From positions 1 to 12,121 of the forward strand of contig CAZYGU010000024.1 of assembly GCA_964646785.1 (NCBI GenBank): DNA of 12,121 nucleotides, written 5' to 3'. Positions 1 to 6,825 of this stretch are shown piece by piece. This DNA is from JBGTNQ01 sp964646785. GTDB taxonomy: Bacteria > Patescibacteriota > Minisyncoccia > Phycocordibacterales > Zambryskibacteraceae. Positions within the stretch are counted from its first letter, which is position 1; each line of letters begins with the position of its first letter. The notes under the pieces were generated by a model. The model made no database searches. It was not told where the DNA came from and worked only from the letters and a program-made list of their open reading frames with translations. A program made the position numbers and the translations under genes.

Positions 1-558
1 CTTATTACTTTTTTTATTCCCCAGCAAAATGAATGGAAAAGGGTTTTTGTCTCCGATCTCGGCATTTCATTTACATCACCAACAGAAATCAGTGAACCAA
101 GAATATATAGCGGAGAAACCGGAAAAGGAATTCGTTTTAATATGAAACTTCTATCTGGATCTAAAATATTTGTTAACGCAACTACAAAAGATTATTCTGA
201 CGGAAAAGATAGTTTCGGCGTCGGCACGGAAGGTTTTATTGAACAAGATGGTAAGTATTTAGCTATTTCACATGGAGTAGTGTCAGACAAATCTTCAAGC
301 GCGTTCGTACCAGACGAAATCCTTAGACTAAAAGACGGTACGCCTGTACTTATACAATATGGTAAAAATTACATTTCCAATGCGGATTATCCAGAAGCTT
401 CAATCAAAGCAATAGTAAACTTACCTGGACCAAACTTTACCGGTGTAGGTATTCTCCTTTATACCATTGATGAAGAAGGACCCCACCCTGCCTCCGCACG
501 TGACATAGCTGATTTTAAAAAGGTAATGTCATCAATTGAAATCACACCTCAAAATTAG
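1..558 (+). CDS. Hypothetical protein, 5'-truncated by window edge
   Basis: The reading frame is open from base 1, so the first visible Met (142) is internal and the true start lies outside the window. At least 185 residues are visible, ending at TAG 556-558. The visible part has no transmembrane segment. It reads as alternating short beta-like and charged stretches (for example GKGIRFNMKLLSGSKIFV, then YLAISHGVVS), and ends with a short helix-like stretch FKKVMSSIEI, which is the usual tail of small secreted or lipoprotein-type domains. I do not recognise the family and infer no function. A secreted or periplasmic location is only a guess, because the N-terminus is missing. Codon use is AT-rich, like the next two genes. 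Confidence 0.75.
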   Translation, partial: LITFFIPQQNEWKRVFVSDLGISFTSPTEISEPRIYSGETGKGIRFNMKLLSGSKIFVNATTKDYSDGKDSFGVGTEGFIEQDGKYLAISHGVVSDKSSSAFVPDEILRLKDGTPVLIQYGKNYISNADYPEASIKAIVNLPGPNFTGVGILLYTIDEEGPHPASARDIADFKKVMSSIEITPQN

Positions 559-597
559 TTCCAGTTTAGTACCCAGTCGTTAAGCCAAAACCTTTGT

Positions 598-603
598 TAT
601 ACT
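598..603 (+). promoter_or_regulatory. Extended -10 promoter of the VOC gene (leaderless)
   Basis: TATACT preceded by TGT (595-597) forms an extended -10 element. Exactly 6 nt separate it from ATG 610, so the expected transcription start falls on the start codon. No convincing -35 box is seen and no Shine-Dalgarno site fits. Confidence 0.65.
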
Positions 604-609
604 CTACAT

Positions 610-1038
610 ATGACAACAATAAGCCCGTGGATTAATTTTAATGGTAACGCAGAAGAAGCGTTTACTTTTTATAAGTCAGTGTTTGGTGGTGAGTTTACAA
701 AAGTGCTTAGTTTAAAAGATCTCGCGAGTCCAGAATTCCCTGTTGATGAAAAGGATGAGAATAAAATCATGCAAATCATTTTGCCGATCAATGGTGAAAA
801 TGTATTGATTGGAAATGACGTGCCAGAATTTATGGGAAAAGTAAGTGAAAACGAAAACAGAAGTAAGATTTATGTAAACACGGATACCAAAGAAGAAGCT
901 GAGAAAATATTTACCGGACTTTCTGTAGGAGGACAAGTGGAGATGCCGTTCGGCGATAGCCCATGGGGTACGTACTTTGTTATGTTTAGAGACAAATACG
1001 GTATTGAGTGGACAATAGAATTCAACCCAAACAAATAG
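610..1038 (+). CDS. VOC-family PhnB/glyoxalase-like protein
   Basis: A 142-aa protein, the usual length for the PhnB-like (YjdN-type) branch of the vicinal oxygen chelate superfamily. The N-terminal module starts with the family pattern SPWINFNGNAEEAFTFYKSVFGG (residues 5-27, given here as SPWINFNGNAEEAF, then TFYKSVFGG). The C-terminal module ends with GDSPWGTYFVMFRDKYGIEW, again family-typical. These proteins form a beta-alpha-beta-beta-beta fold, often dimeric. Most members of this branch have no known substrate, although some relatives act in resistance or glyoxalase reactions. I therefore name the fold and not the reaction. Start ATG 610 is fixed by the -10 box 6 nt upstream. There is no linkage to phosphonate genes. 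Confidence 0.85.
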   Translation: MTTISPWINFNGNAEEAFTFYKSVFGGEFTKVLSLKDLASPEFPVDEKDENKIMQIILPINGENVLIGNDVPEFMGKVSENENRSKIYVNTDTKEEAEKIFTGLSVGGQVEMPFGDSPWGTYFVMFRDKYGIEWTIEFNPNK

Positions 1039-1064
1039 AGTTGGAAATCCTTACCATCTTCCCA

Positions 1065-1099
1065 AACGATTAGCATCGTTAATTTGATAAAATTATCAA
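1065..1099 (+). promoter_or_regulatory. Two inverted repeats and extended -10 promoter of the 149-aa gene
   Basis: AACGAT-tagc-ATCGTT (1065-1080) is followed by TTGATAA-aa-TTATCAA (1084-1099), which ends on the base before ATG 1100. The second palindrome contains TGA-TAAAAT (1085-1093), an extended -10 that again lies exactly 6 nt from the ATG. Transcription is therefore probably leaderless, and the palindrome would cover the melting region, a position suited to an operator. The first repeat could instead be a weak terminator of the VOC gene (short A/T tail, no long U-tract). Confidence 0.45.
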
Positions 1100-1549
1100 A
1101 TGCAAAAACACAACTTTATTCTCTCAATCTTAAATGTGCTTGTTCTCTGCATCATAGTTGGTGCTGTTTCTATTTTCTTTGTATATAAGTCAGCTCTCAT
1201 TGGCTTCGTTTTAATTGGATTAAGTTTAGTGTGTCTCGCCTCTTTAACTCTATTTCGTATTAAAATTTCATCCACAAAACCTGATGTTATTTTTGGAATT
1301 ATTGATAACGGAATACTTGCTGTAATGGCAGTATACGGCGGAGAAATTGCTGGCGTTGCTGGTGCCATTGCAGGTGGAGTAGTTGGAAATGCAATCACAG
1401 ATGGTATCGCAGGAATATTTGAAGGCTACTGGGCAGAACATGCAAAAGATGACCACAGAACGATTCTTGGTTCAGCAGTTGGAAAAATGTCTGGATGTCT
1501 CCTTGGTGCAGGTATCGTACTCGCTGGTGCAAGCCTCATGAGTGTTTAA
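1100..1549 (+). CDS. Small glycine-rich polytopic membrane protein, unknown
   Basis: A 149-aa protein with about four predicted membrane segments: residues 6-29, 31-53, about 66-100 (glycine/alanine-rich, with GxxxG-like packing) and 126-147. Between segments 3 and 4 lies a conserved-looking polar stretch, FEGYWAEHAKDDHR (107-120). The pattern IIDNGILAV...GGEIAGVAGAI...ITDGIAGIFEGYWAEH faintly recalls the first half of CCC1/VIT1-type metal transporters (G..DG, then a helix ending in GEYLS). The match is weak and the protein is shorter than that family, so I leave it unnamed. The ATG is set by the -10 box. It is AT-rich like the VOC gene upstream. Confidence 0.8.
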   Translation: MQKHNFILSILNVLVLCIIVGAVSIFFVYKSALIGFVLIGLSLVCLASLTLFRIKISSTKPDVIFGIIDNGILAVMAVYGGEIAGVAGAIAGGVVGNAITDGIAGIFEGYWAEHAKDDHRTILGSAVGKMSGCLLGAGIVLAGASLMSV

Positions 1550-1578
1550 ATGTTTCTCTATTCAACAAACTTACATGC

Positions 1579-1607
1579 TTGACGCACCTGTGACTTGGTG
1601 CTAATTT
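1579..1607 (+). promoter_or_regulatory. Promoter of the 104-aa gene
   Basis: TTGACG (1579-1584), a 17-bp spacer and TAATTT (1602-1607). The leader then carries GGAG (1634-1637), 7 nt before ATG 1645. This layout decides in favour of the 1645 start and against other open frames here. Confidence 0.6.
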
Positions 1608-1644
1608 TCACGCAGAAACACTCACCCTTTAGCGGAGTTCATCT

Positions 1645-1959
1645 ATGCTATATCCTGTTGGGTATCTGCAAAACACCGCCACGAATCGGTACCATCCAAT
1701 CTTTTTTCGCCCTGCACCTGCGCCGAGTGAACGAAGTTCGGACAGTATGCATCGATATCGATCCAGCGGTCACCATACCAATGGATTCGATACTCTTGAG
1801 CTAGCTCAAGAGTGGATCAAAACCTGGACAAGAACAAAACCCGACATGGAGGATACTGGACTCGTCTGGCTATGGAACGGAGAAGGTGTGCCTGCCCTAA
1901 TGGAGTGGTTCACCAAGAAAACCACAGTCGAGCATCGCGAAGCAGTTACAGCTGGATAA
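1645..1959 (+). CDS. Hypothetical 104-aa protein
   Basis: Not recognised. The gene is supported by its context: a 17-bp-spaced promoter, a GGAG Shine-Dalgarno site 7 nt before the ATG and a strong terminator 20 bases after the stop. The N-terminal 35 residues are basic and proline/serine-rich and look disordered. The C-terminal half is more ordered, with a helix-like LELAQEWIKTWTRTKP (about 51-66) followed by a tryptophan-rich stretch, TGLVWLWNGEGVPALMEWF. There is no signal peptide or membrane helix. Base composition is GC-richer than the 149-aa gene just upstream. Competing frames across the same bases (starting 1595 and 1812) lack such signals. Confidence 0.65.
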   Translation: MLYPVGYLQNTATNRYHPIFFRPAPAPSERSSDSMHRYRSSGHHTNGFDTLELAQEWIKTWTRTKPDMEDTGLVWLWNGEGVPALMEWFTKKTTVEHREAVTAG

Positions 1960-1978
1960 ATCTTGCGTTACGAACACC

Positions 1979-2010
1979 TAGCCGATACTCACATGTATCG
2001 GCTATTTTTT
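1979..2010 (+). terminator. Intrinsic terminator of the 104-aa gene
   Basis: TAGCCGATA, an 8-nt loop, then TATCGGCTA (perfect 9-bp stem), followed by six T (2005-2010). Confidence 0.85.
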
Positions 2011-2049
2011 ACAATAAAAAATCACACCCAACTCCCTTCTCACCCATAC

Positions 2050-2078
2050 TTGACAAATGCTATTTATTCTTCTATGAT
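2050..2078 (+). promoter_or_regulatory. Consensus sigma70-type promoter of the BI-1-like operon
   Basis: TTGACA (2050-2055), exactly 17 bp, TATGAT (2073-2078). AGGAG (2111-2115) follows, 7 nt before ATG 2123. Confidence 0.75.
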
Positions 2079-2122
2079 AAATTTCAGCAGTTCTTCTTCA
2101 ACACAAACACAGGAGCTCGATC

Positions 2123-2782
2123 ATGCGAGAGAGTGTCTACGAACGCTATGGTGAGGACACCATGACACGTGGTGCGTTTTACTTCATCATCGGCTCGGTA
2201 CTCACGTACGGGTTCGTGGCAACCTACATTGCTTCGACCATGTCTGCGAACTGGATTCCGAGCGGATGGGCTATTTTGCTCGTCGGTTTGGGACTACCGA
2301 TTCTTGGGATTCTCTTGAGTGCTTCGAGCGGAAACCCGTTTCTCTCGTTCGTGGGTTTCAACCTCGTCGTCATTCCATTCGGACTGATCCTAGGACCCGT
2401 GCTTCAGCTATACCACATCGGACAACCGGGTGTTGTCGCAAAGGCTGCGACACTCACTGCGTGCGTCACTGGTGTGATGGCACTGTCTGGCACAATGTTC
2501 CCGAACTTCTACAAGTCGATCGGAGGTGCCCTCTTTGGTGCTCTCACGGCACTCGTCATCGTCAGTGTGGCGTCAATATTCATTCCGGCTCTTGCTGGAT
2601 TCACTGTGATCCACTACATTGCCGCGACCATCTTTGCGCTCTACATCGGATACGACATGTGGCGCGCAAGTGAGACTCCCGCTACGCTCGACAACGCAAT
2701 CGATGTGAGCGTCAGTTTGTATCTCGACATTCTGAACCTCTTTCTCCGGATTCTTTCCATTCTTGGAGATGCTGACGACTAA
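2123..2782 (+). CDS. Bax inhibitor-1 (TMBIM/YccA)-like membrane protein
   Basis: A 219-aa polytopic protein with about seven hydrophobic segments (roughly 17-38, 48-68, 73-95, 106-124, 132-154, 160-177, 195-214), the size and topology of the Bax inhibitor-1 family. The C-terminal signature is clear: LYIGYDMWRA (173-182) and SLYLDILNLFLRIL (198-211), matching the family pattern of a YD in helix 6 and LYLDxxNLF in the last helix. In studied bacterial members (BsYetJ) a paired-aspartate centre gates a pH-sensitive calcium leak; D178 and D202 are the candidate counterparts. Start 2123 is chosen because of AGGAG at 2111-2115. An internal ATG at 2162 also has a GAGG upstream, which would remove 13 residues. 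It is first in a two-gene operon. It is GC-richer than the flanking AT-rich genes. Confidence 0.85.
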   Translation: MRESVYERYGEDTMTRGAFYFIIGSVLTYGFVATYIASTMSANWIPSGWAILLVGLGLPILGILLSASSGNPFLSFVGFNLVVIPFGLILGPVLQLYHIGQPGVVAKAATLTACVTGVMALSGTMFPNFYKSIGGALFGALTALVIVSVASIFIPALAGFTVIHYIAATIFALYIGYDMWRASETPATLDNAIDVSVSLYLDILNLFLRILSILGDADD

Positions 2783-2797
2783 CACAAGGAGAAAACC

Positions 2798-3172
2798 GTG
2801 AGCTCTGAATTCAAACAGTTCCTCGATACACTCAAGCGTTTAGGAATTGCACATGAGATGAACTGGCTGCCAAGCAAAGAGGAATGGCAACAGATTATCC
2901 TCGATGCGGGATACAACATTACCGCACTCGCGTGCACAGTGATCAGCGTCGGTGATATGGATTTCCTGTTCTGCAACTCATCTGTCATTTGGACTGATGA
3001 TGAACAGCCAATCGGTCCTTCTGGCCTTCTTCTTCTGTCTCGAAAAAAGTCAGGAGAGATCATCCCGCGAGTTCGATACAACGCAAGGGATGGCAGACAA
3101 GTGCCAAGTCAGAATCTTGATGCCATCAAGGCTCAATATCATCTGCAGGCTGAGACCTTGATGACCACCTGA
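2798..3172 (+). CDS. Hypothetical 124-aa soluble protein, GTG start
   Basis: Not recognised. It starts at GTG 2798 with AAGGAG (2786-2791), 6 nt upstream, and lies 15 bases after the BI-1-like stop, so the two are co-transcribed. It has no signal peptide or membrane helix. The first 45 residues look helical (FKQFLDTLKRLGIAHE; SKEEWQQIILDAG). A hydrophobic beta-rich core follows (ITALACTVISV at about 41-51, DFLFCNSSVIW at 55-65, GPSGLLLLSRKKSGE at 73-87), then a basic tail. The shared operon suggests a cytoplasmic partner or regulator of the membrane protein, but no motif shows this. Confidence 0.75.
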   Translation: MSSEFKQFLDTLKRLGIAHEMNWLPSKEEWQQIILDAGYNITALACTVISVGDMDFLFCNSSVIWTDDEQPIGPSGLLLLSRKKSGEIIPRVRYNARDGRQVPSQNLDAIKAQYHLQAETLMTT

Positions 3173-3188
3173 TGCAGTTTGAGTTATG

Positions 3189-3223
3189 AACCGCCTAGTA
3201 ACGAAAGTGAACGGCGGTTTTTT
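3189..3223 (+). terminator. Intrinsic terminator of the BI-1-like operon
   Basis: AACCGCC (3189-3195) pairs with GGCGGTT (3213-3219) across a 17-nt loop, followed by six T (3218-3223). Confidence 0.8.
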
Positions 3224-3274
3224 GTTTGCTAAAAGTTTATACAAAATATTTATCAATACTCTGTAGCTGAATTT

Positions 3275-3283
3275 TGCTATAAT
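3275..3283 (+). promoter_or_regulatory. Extended -10 promoter of the methyltransferase gene (leaderless)
   Basis: TGC-TATAAT: TG at 3275-3276, TATAAT at 3278-3283, then exactly 6 nt to ATG 3290. No Shine-Dalgarno site is present between them. Confidence 0.7.
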
Positions 3284-3289
3284 CCAAAA

Positions 3290-3874
3290 ATGACAGATAC
3301 CACATGGAAGGAATATTTCGAAAATACGAAAAATAGTAATCCGAGACCCTTACTTACTAAAGCAGTTAAGTTAGTGCAAAAAAAGAACGAGGCACTTGAT
3401 CTTGGATCAGGAGCGTTTAATGACGTACACTTTTTATTATCTACTGGCTTTAATCATATCGTAGCAGTTGATAAAGTATCTGTTGCAAACGATCTATTAA
3501 AAAAACTATTACCAACACAAGTTTCTTATGTAATTTCTCGATTTGAAGATTTTGATTTTATCAAGCAAAACTATGATTTGATTAACGCACAGTATTCCCT
3601 TCCATTTATTAATAAACATAGTTTTACAGATGTGTATAAAAAAATAATACAATCACTTAAATCCGGAGGAGTTTTTACTGGCCAGTTTTTTGGTGATAGA
3701 GATGAGTGGAATACAGGAATTAGTAATATGACCTTTCATACCAAAAATGAAGCCTTAGCTCTACTTAAAGGATTGAATGTTATTGAATTTACTGAAGAAG
3801 AGAAAAATGGGAATACCGCAGCAGGAAAACTTAAGCATTGGCATGTTTTTCACTTTATTGCAGTAAAAGAATAA
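3290..3874 (+). CDS. Class I SAM-dependent methyltransferase
   Basis: A 194-aa protein with a Rossmann-type methyltransferase fold. Motif I is ALDLGSGAFNDV (35-46). The acidic end of strand 2 is HIVAVDKVS (56-64, D61 expected to hold the ribose hydroxyls of S-adenosylmethionine). Motif III is near FEDFDF (85-90), and motif IV is YDLINAQYSLPFI (94-106). A post-motif KSGGVFTGQFFGDRDEW (124-140) matches the loop seen in small TehB/UbiE-like enzymes. The nearest match by eye is the TehB/methyltransferase type 11/12 group, and the substrate cannot be read from the sequence. AT-rich, monocistronic, and probably leaderless. Confidence 0.85.
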   Translation: MTDTTWKEYFENTKNSNPRPLLTKAVKLVQKKNEALDLGSGAFNDVHFLLSTGFNHIVAVDKVSVANDLLKKLLPTQVSYVISRFEDFDFIKQNYDLINAQYSLPFINKHSFTDVYKKIIQSLKSGGVFTGQFFGDRDEWNTGISNMTFHTKNEALALLKGLNVIEFTEEEKNGNTAAGKLKHWHVFHFIAVKE

Positions 3875-3879
3875 AACAC

Positions 3880-3914
3880 AAAAGAAAAAGGGCGACGGAA
3901 ATTCCGTCGCCCTT
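3880..3914 (-). terminator. Intrinsic terminator of the SPFH gene
   Basis: A perfect 13-bp inverted repeat around one central A (3888-3914). On the minus strand it is followed by a T-rich tract. The tail on the plus side is weak, so it serves mainly the SPFH gene, though it may also stop the methyltransferase transcript. Confidence 0.85.
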
Positions 3915-3953
3915 GTACAATTTTAAACTGGAGAAACACTACTGCGCCAATGA

Positions 3954-5783
3954 TTAGGCAGCGGGAGAAAGTTCAGACCGCTTCTCGGCCTGGTCGCGAA
4001 TAAGATTCGCGAGCAGAACGTTGACGAGTCCACCGCTCTGACTACCGTCACCACCGCCCGCCATGATGCTCGGGACGATAGGAACCTGACTCTTCGAGAG
4101 AGAGTCGGCAACCTGAATCAACGCGTAGTTGTTCGGGTTGATTGCTTCACCCTTCTTCTTGAGAACGTCGGCTTCGGCGTTACCAATAGCCTGGATCTTT
4201 CCGGCTTCGGCAGTACCAGTGAGCGTCGTCACCTCAGCATCAGCCTTGGCGTTGATTGTCTTCGACTGCGCGTCACCTTCCGCTGTCTTCACCATGGCGG
4301 AAGCGTTGAACTCGGCGATTTGCACGCTCCGTTCGGCATCCACGACTCGAGCTTGCGTATCCGCAAGTGCACGAGCTTGCTGAAGTTCCTTGCGGACCCC
4401 TTCAGCTTGCCGCTGAGTTTCGTACGTTACTTGCTCCTGCTCAGCGATTTTTCGGTCTGTCAGTGTCTTCATCAGCTGTTCTGGCGGAACGATATCACCG
4501 ATCAAGGTGTTCACCGCACCGACATTGTATTCACCGAGAGCATCCGCAATTGCCTTGCGTGCTTCGGTCTGACGTGCGACTCGATTCTTCAGGAAGTCGA
4601 TCACATCGGAACCCTGTGCCGCGTTTCGGAAATAGTTACCGATCGTCGGTTCGAGTACCTGCGTGACGAGATTCGCCACGCTGCCGAATCGTGCGATAAC
4701 CTTAGGGGCATCGACGCTCGGGATGTGAATGATCTGACTAACATCGAGGTTGTAGGTAAAGCCGTCCGATGAACGAACAGTGATGCTTGAGAGCCGCTCA
4801 TCGAGCTTGTGGGCTTCGCTCTTTTCGTTTGCCCAGTTGAGCACCACGTTTGCCGTCGGGACAACTTCGATCTTGTGAGTGTGCGTATTGATAGGGTACT
4901 TTCCCGGGTCAAGCGGAGTTGCCCAAACACCCTTATTGCCACTTTCCACCAGATTACCGTGCTTGAAATCTGCGCCAGAAATATCGTCACCGTTATTTCC
5001 TACGTAGGAAATAACGACGCCGACATGCGCGATAGGTACTTCGGTCAGACTGATGCGCTCCACCGTAGCGAAGAGCGGGTTGATAAAGTATCGACCCGCG
5101 AGCATCACCTGTTCCTGAAGACCCTTGTAACCTCCACCGTTGATGAACGCCTGGGCATCCTGGAACATGTTATGTCCAGAAATTTCCTTACCGGCAATTT
5201 CACCACCAACAAGTGGTAAGCCTTCCTTGGTGGTGACGATGCCAACCATCTTGTCGGCGATATCAGTCTGCTCAGCATCTCTGACATCGAAAAGCTGAGT
5301 ATTGATTCGATACGTACCTGGCGGAATAACTGCCAGCTGCGGACCACGCTCGCCACCGTTCGTGAGAAATGCTCGCGCGTTCTGAAATGAATCACACGCA
5401 ACGGAGGTACCGAGAACACGACCAGCAGCCATGGGAATACCGTCTCGTGAATCCACGACGCCGATCATTCCCTCCTTGATGGTCACGAAATCTTCCTGCT
5501 CGACACTATACTGCCAAGGCCACAAAAAGTAGTGGACACCGGGAGCTAGTGTATCGGCCTGAATACCAGCTTCGCCGTTCAATGCGACGATCTTACCGTC
5601 AGGCAAGGTCCGATTCGATCCGAAAATCACAAACTTCTTGTTGACGATACCGATCGAGTCATTCGGAATGATGACCACACCGAAGATGCGCAGAACGAGC
5701 TTGTAGCCACCGAGAAGCAAGATGATCAGAACGATCCACCAGTACGACTTCACGAGCCCAAAGAAAAAGTCCAGAACGTCCAT
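3954..5783 (-). CDS. SPFH/Band 7 (flotillin-like) membrane protein
   Basis: A 609-aa protein with an N-terminal membrane segment (about 15-37), repeated beta-rich modules (44-90, 106-165, 179-238 and a weaker one at 253-300), an SPFH-type domain at about 310-440, and a long Ala/Glu-rich coiled coil (about 440-545) typical of flotillins. A Gly/Ser linker (576-585) leads to a short helical tail. Flotillin-like proteins oligomerise into membrane scaffolds; the specific cargo here is unknown. The start is ATG 5783 because GGAG (minus strand) lies 8 nt upstream. A longer frame reaches 5873 but would run through the promoter. Modules two and three are clearly duplicated (MIGVVDSRDGIPMAAG and MVGIVTTKEGLPLVGG, both ending in YRIN/YFIN-x-LF). 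No NfeD partner is adjacent. It is divergent from the 262-aa gene. Confidence 0.88.
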   Translation of the reverse strand: MDVLDFFFGLVKSYWWIVLIILLLGGYKLVLRIFGVVIIPNDSIGIVNKKFVIFGSNRTLPDGKIVALNGEAGIQADTLAPGVHYFLWPWQYSVEQEDFVTIKEGMIGVVDSRDGIPMAAGRVLGTSVACDSFQNARAFLTNGGERGPQLAVIPPGTYRINTQLFDVRDAEQTDIADKMVGIVTTKEGLPLVGGEIAGKEISGHNMFQDAQAFINGGGYKGLQEQVMLAGRYFINPLFATVERISLTEVPIAHVGVVISYVGNNGDDISGADFKHGNLVESGNKGVWATPLDPGKYPINTHTHKIEVVPTANVVLNWANEKSEAHKLDERLSSITVRSSDGFTYNLDVSQIIHIPSVDAPKVIARFGSVANLVTQVLEPTIGNYFRNAAQGSDVIDFLKNRVARQTEARKAIADALGEYNVGAVNTLIGDIVPPEQLMKTLTDRKIAEQEQVTYETQRQAEGVRKELQQARALADTQARVVDAERSVQIAEFNASAMVKTAEGDAQSKTINAKADAEVTTLTGTAEAGKIQAIGNAEADVLKKKGEAINPNNYALIQVADSLSKSQVPIVPSIMAGGGDGSQSGGLVNVLLANLIRDQAEKRSELSPAA

Positions 5784-5844
5784 GAGGGTTACTCCTTTTG
5801 AATTGTGATGGTACAGGCCTGGATTTCTCCAGTTCCCGAGGATT

Positions 5845-5873
5845 TTATTAGCATTTATTTGACAAAAAGTCAA
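5845..5873 (-). promoter_or_regulatory. Promoter of the SPFH gene
   Basis: On the minus strand, TTGACT (5868-5873), 17-bp spacer, TAATAA (5845-5850) with TGC directly upstream. The -35 region is part of a small inverted repeat, TTGAC-aaaaa-GTCAA. Confidence 0.6.
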
Positions 5874-5894
5874 TCATATATCATTTGTGTAACA

Positions 5895-5924
5895 TTGACA
5901 GATAGCCAAATGACGTGATATACA
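5895..5924 (+). promoter_or_regulatory. Promoter of the 262-aa repeat protein gene
   Basis: TTGACA (5895-5900), 18-bp spacer ending in TGA, TATACA (5919-5924). It lies 21 bp from the opposing SPFH promoter. A Shine-Dalgarno site, GAGGTG (5964-5969), follows 5 nt before ATG 5975. Confidence 0.65.
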
Positions 5925-5974
5925 TTTTCGAGATTCCTTTGTCCCTGTTCCCTTCCCACACGTGAGGTGTCGAT

Positions 5975-6763
5975 ATGTTACAAAAGCTTATTCAGATCTT
6001 CTTTGGAACACCGAAGAAGAAGTCAAAGCCACCAAGAAAAGTCTACAGCGCCATTTCACCAACTAGTACCTCATCTGAAGCCAATCGAGAAACTTCATCA
6101 CCCATCGATCATCTGCGGCAGATGAGTGAAAAGCAACTCGAGCAAAGACGAAAGCAGGATGCTGAAGAGGCGGCTCATCGCGATGAACTACGTGAGCAAC
6201 TCAGATCGGCAGCAGATTTCAGTGCCTGCATCGAAATTTATCATGAAGCTTACGCAATGAGAGAGGATGAAGGTATTAGTACACTAGCACTCGAAAAAGC
6301 TCTCGCTCTTGCGACTACAGCTGAAGAGTTCCAAGTAGTATACGACTCAGCTGGCGACAGTGATCTTGAGAAGAAGGCAGCTGAAAAGCAGGAGCAAGTG
6401 TTTCTCGAGCGAATTGATCGAGCAACTACCACTTCAGAATGCATCGACATCGAAAACGAAGCAGACAATGACTTCAATTTGGAGATCGATGCTGATGCTG
6501 TGGTGAAAAAAGCTCTTTCACTCGCAACAAGCGCAAGTGATTGTCGTATCATTCTCGAGGATCGGGATTTTGATGATCCTGAGGACAACACTCTTCTTCG
6601 TGAGATCTACGAAAAAATGGTTTTGTTCTTTACCACAGTTGATGAATGTGAAGAACTGTGGGACGAAGAAGGAACAGACAGTATCGCAGGAACACTAGCA
6701 ATTGTTCGTGCGGCGGAAATCATTCGTTCCCAGTACATCACCGATCATCTCGCTCGCGCATAA
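5975..6763 (+). CDS. 262-aa protein with five degenerate helical repeats, unknown
   Basis: Not recognised. An amphipathic N-terminus (MLQKLIQIFFG) is followed by a basic lysine-rich stretch (13-23), a Ser/Thr-rich linker (25-43) and a charged helix likely to form a coiled coil (46-75). The rest falls into five repeats of about 33-38 residues, starting near 75, 111, 144, 182 and 217. Each opens with a similar core: SAADFSACIEIYHEA, LATTAEEFQVVYDSA, RATTTSECIDIENEA, LATSASDCRIILEDR, FFTTVDECEELWDEE. Each continues with an acidic loop and a second helix. This resembles alpha-alpha solenoids such as TPR or Sel1, but the consensus is different from both. The basic amphipathic end could bind the inner membrane face. 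It is divergently transcribed from the SPFH gene, so a shared pathway is possible. Confidence 0.8.
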   Translation: MLQKLIQIFFGTPKKKSKPPRKVYSAISPTSTSSEANRETSSPIDHLRQMSEKQLEQRRKQDAEEAAHRDELREQLRSAADFSACIEIYHEAYAMREDEGISTLALEKALALATTAEEFQVVYDSAGDSDLEKKAAEKQEQVFLERIDRATTTSECIDIENEADNDFNLEIDADAVVKKALSLATSASDCRIILEDRDFDDPEDNTLLREIYEKMVLFFTTVDECEELWDEEGTDSIAGTLAIVRAAEIIRSQYITDHLARA

Positions 6764-6781
6764 CGAAGCAGATATATACAA

Positions 6782-6814
6782 AAGCCACCGTTCAGTACGA
6801 ACGATGGCTTTTTT
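6782..6814. terminator. Bidirectional terminator between the 262-aa gene and ftsX
   Basis: AAGCCA-c-CGTTC, loop AGTAC, GAACG-a-TGGCTT (11 pairs, one mismatch). It is followed by a T-rich tract on + and by TTTTGTATATAT on the minus side, so it serves both convergent genes. Confidence 0.8.
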
Positions 6815-6825
6815 CTTTTCTTGTA

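Noticed and set aside
1595..2165. Alternative frames at 1595-1804, 1812-2165 and 1963-2154
   Set aside because: They lack Shine-Dalgarno sites, overlap the supported 104-aa gene or its terminator, or cross the next promoter.
2266..2673. 135-codon frame inside the BI-1-like gene
   Set aside because: It is a shadow rich in Cys, His and Arg, in another frame of a gene with clear family motifs, promoter and ribosome site.
5784..5873. N-terminal extension of the SPFH protein to 5873
   Set aside because: It covers the -10 and -35 boxes, and a good GGAG site sits 8 nt before ATG 5783, which begins a normal membrane anchor.
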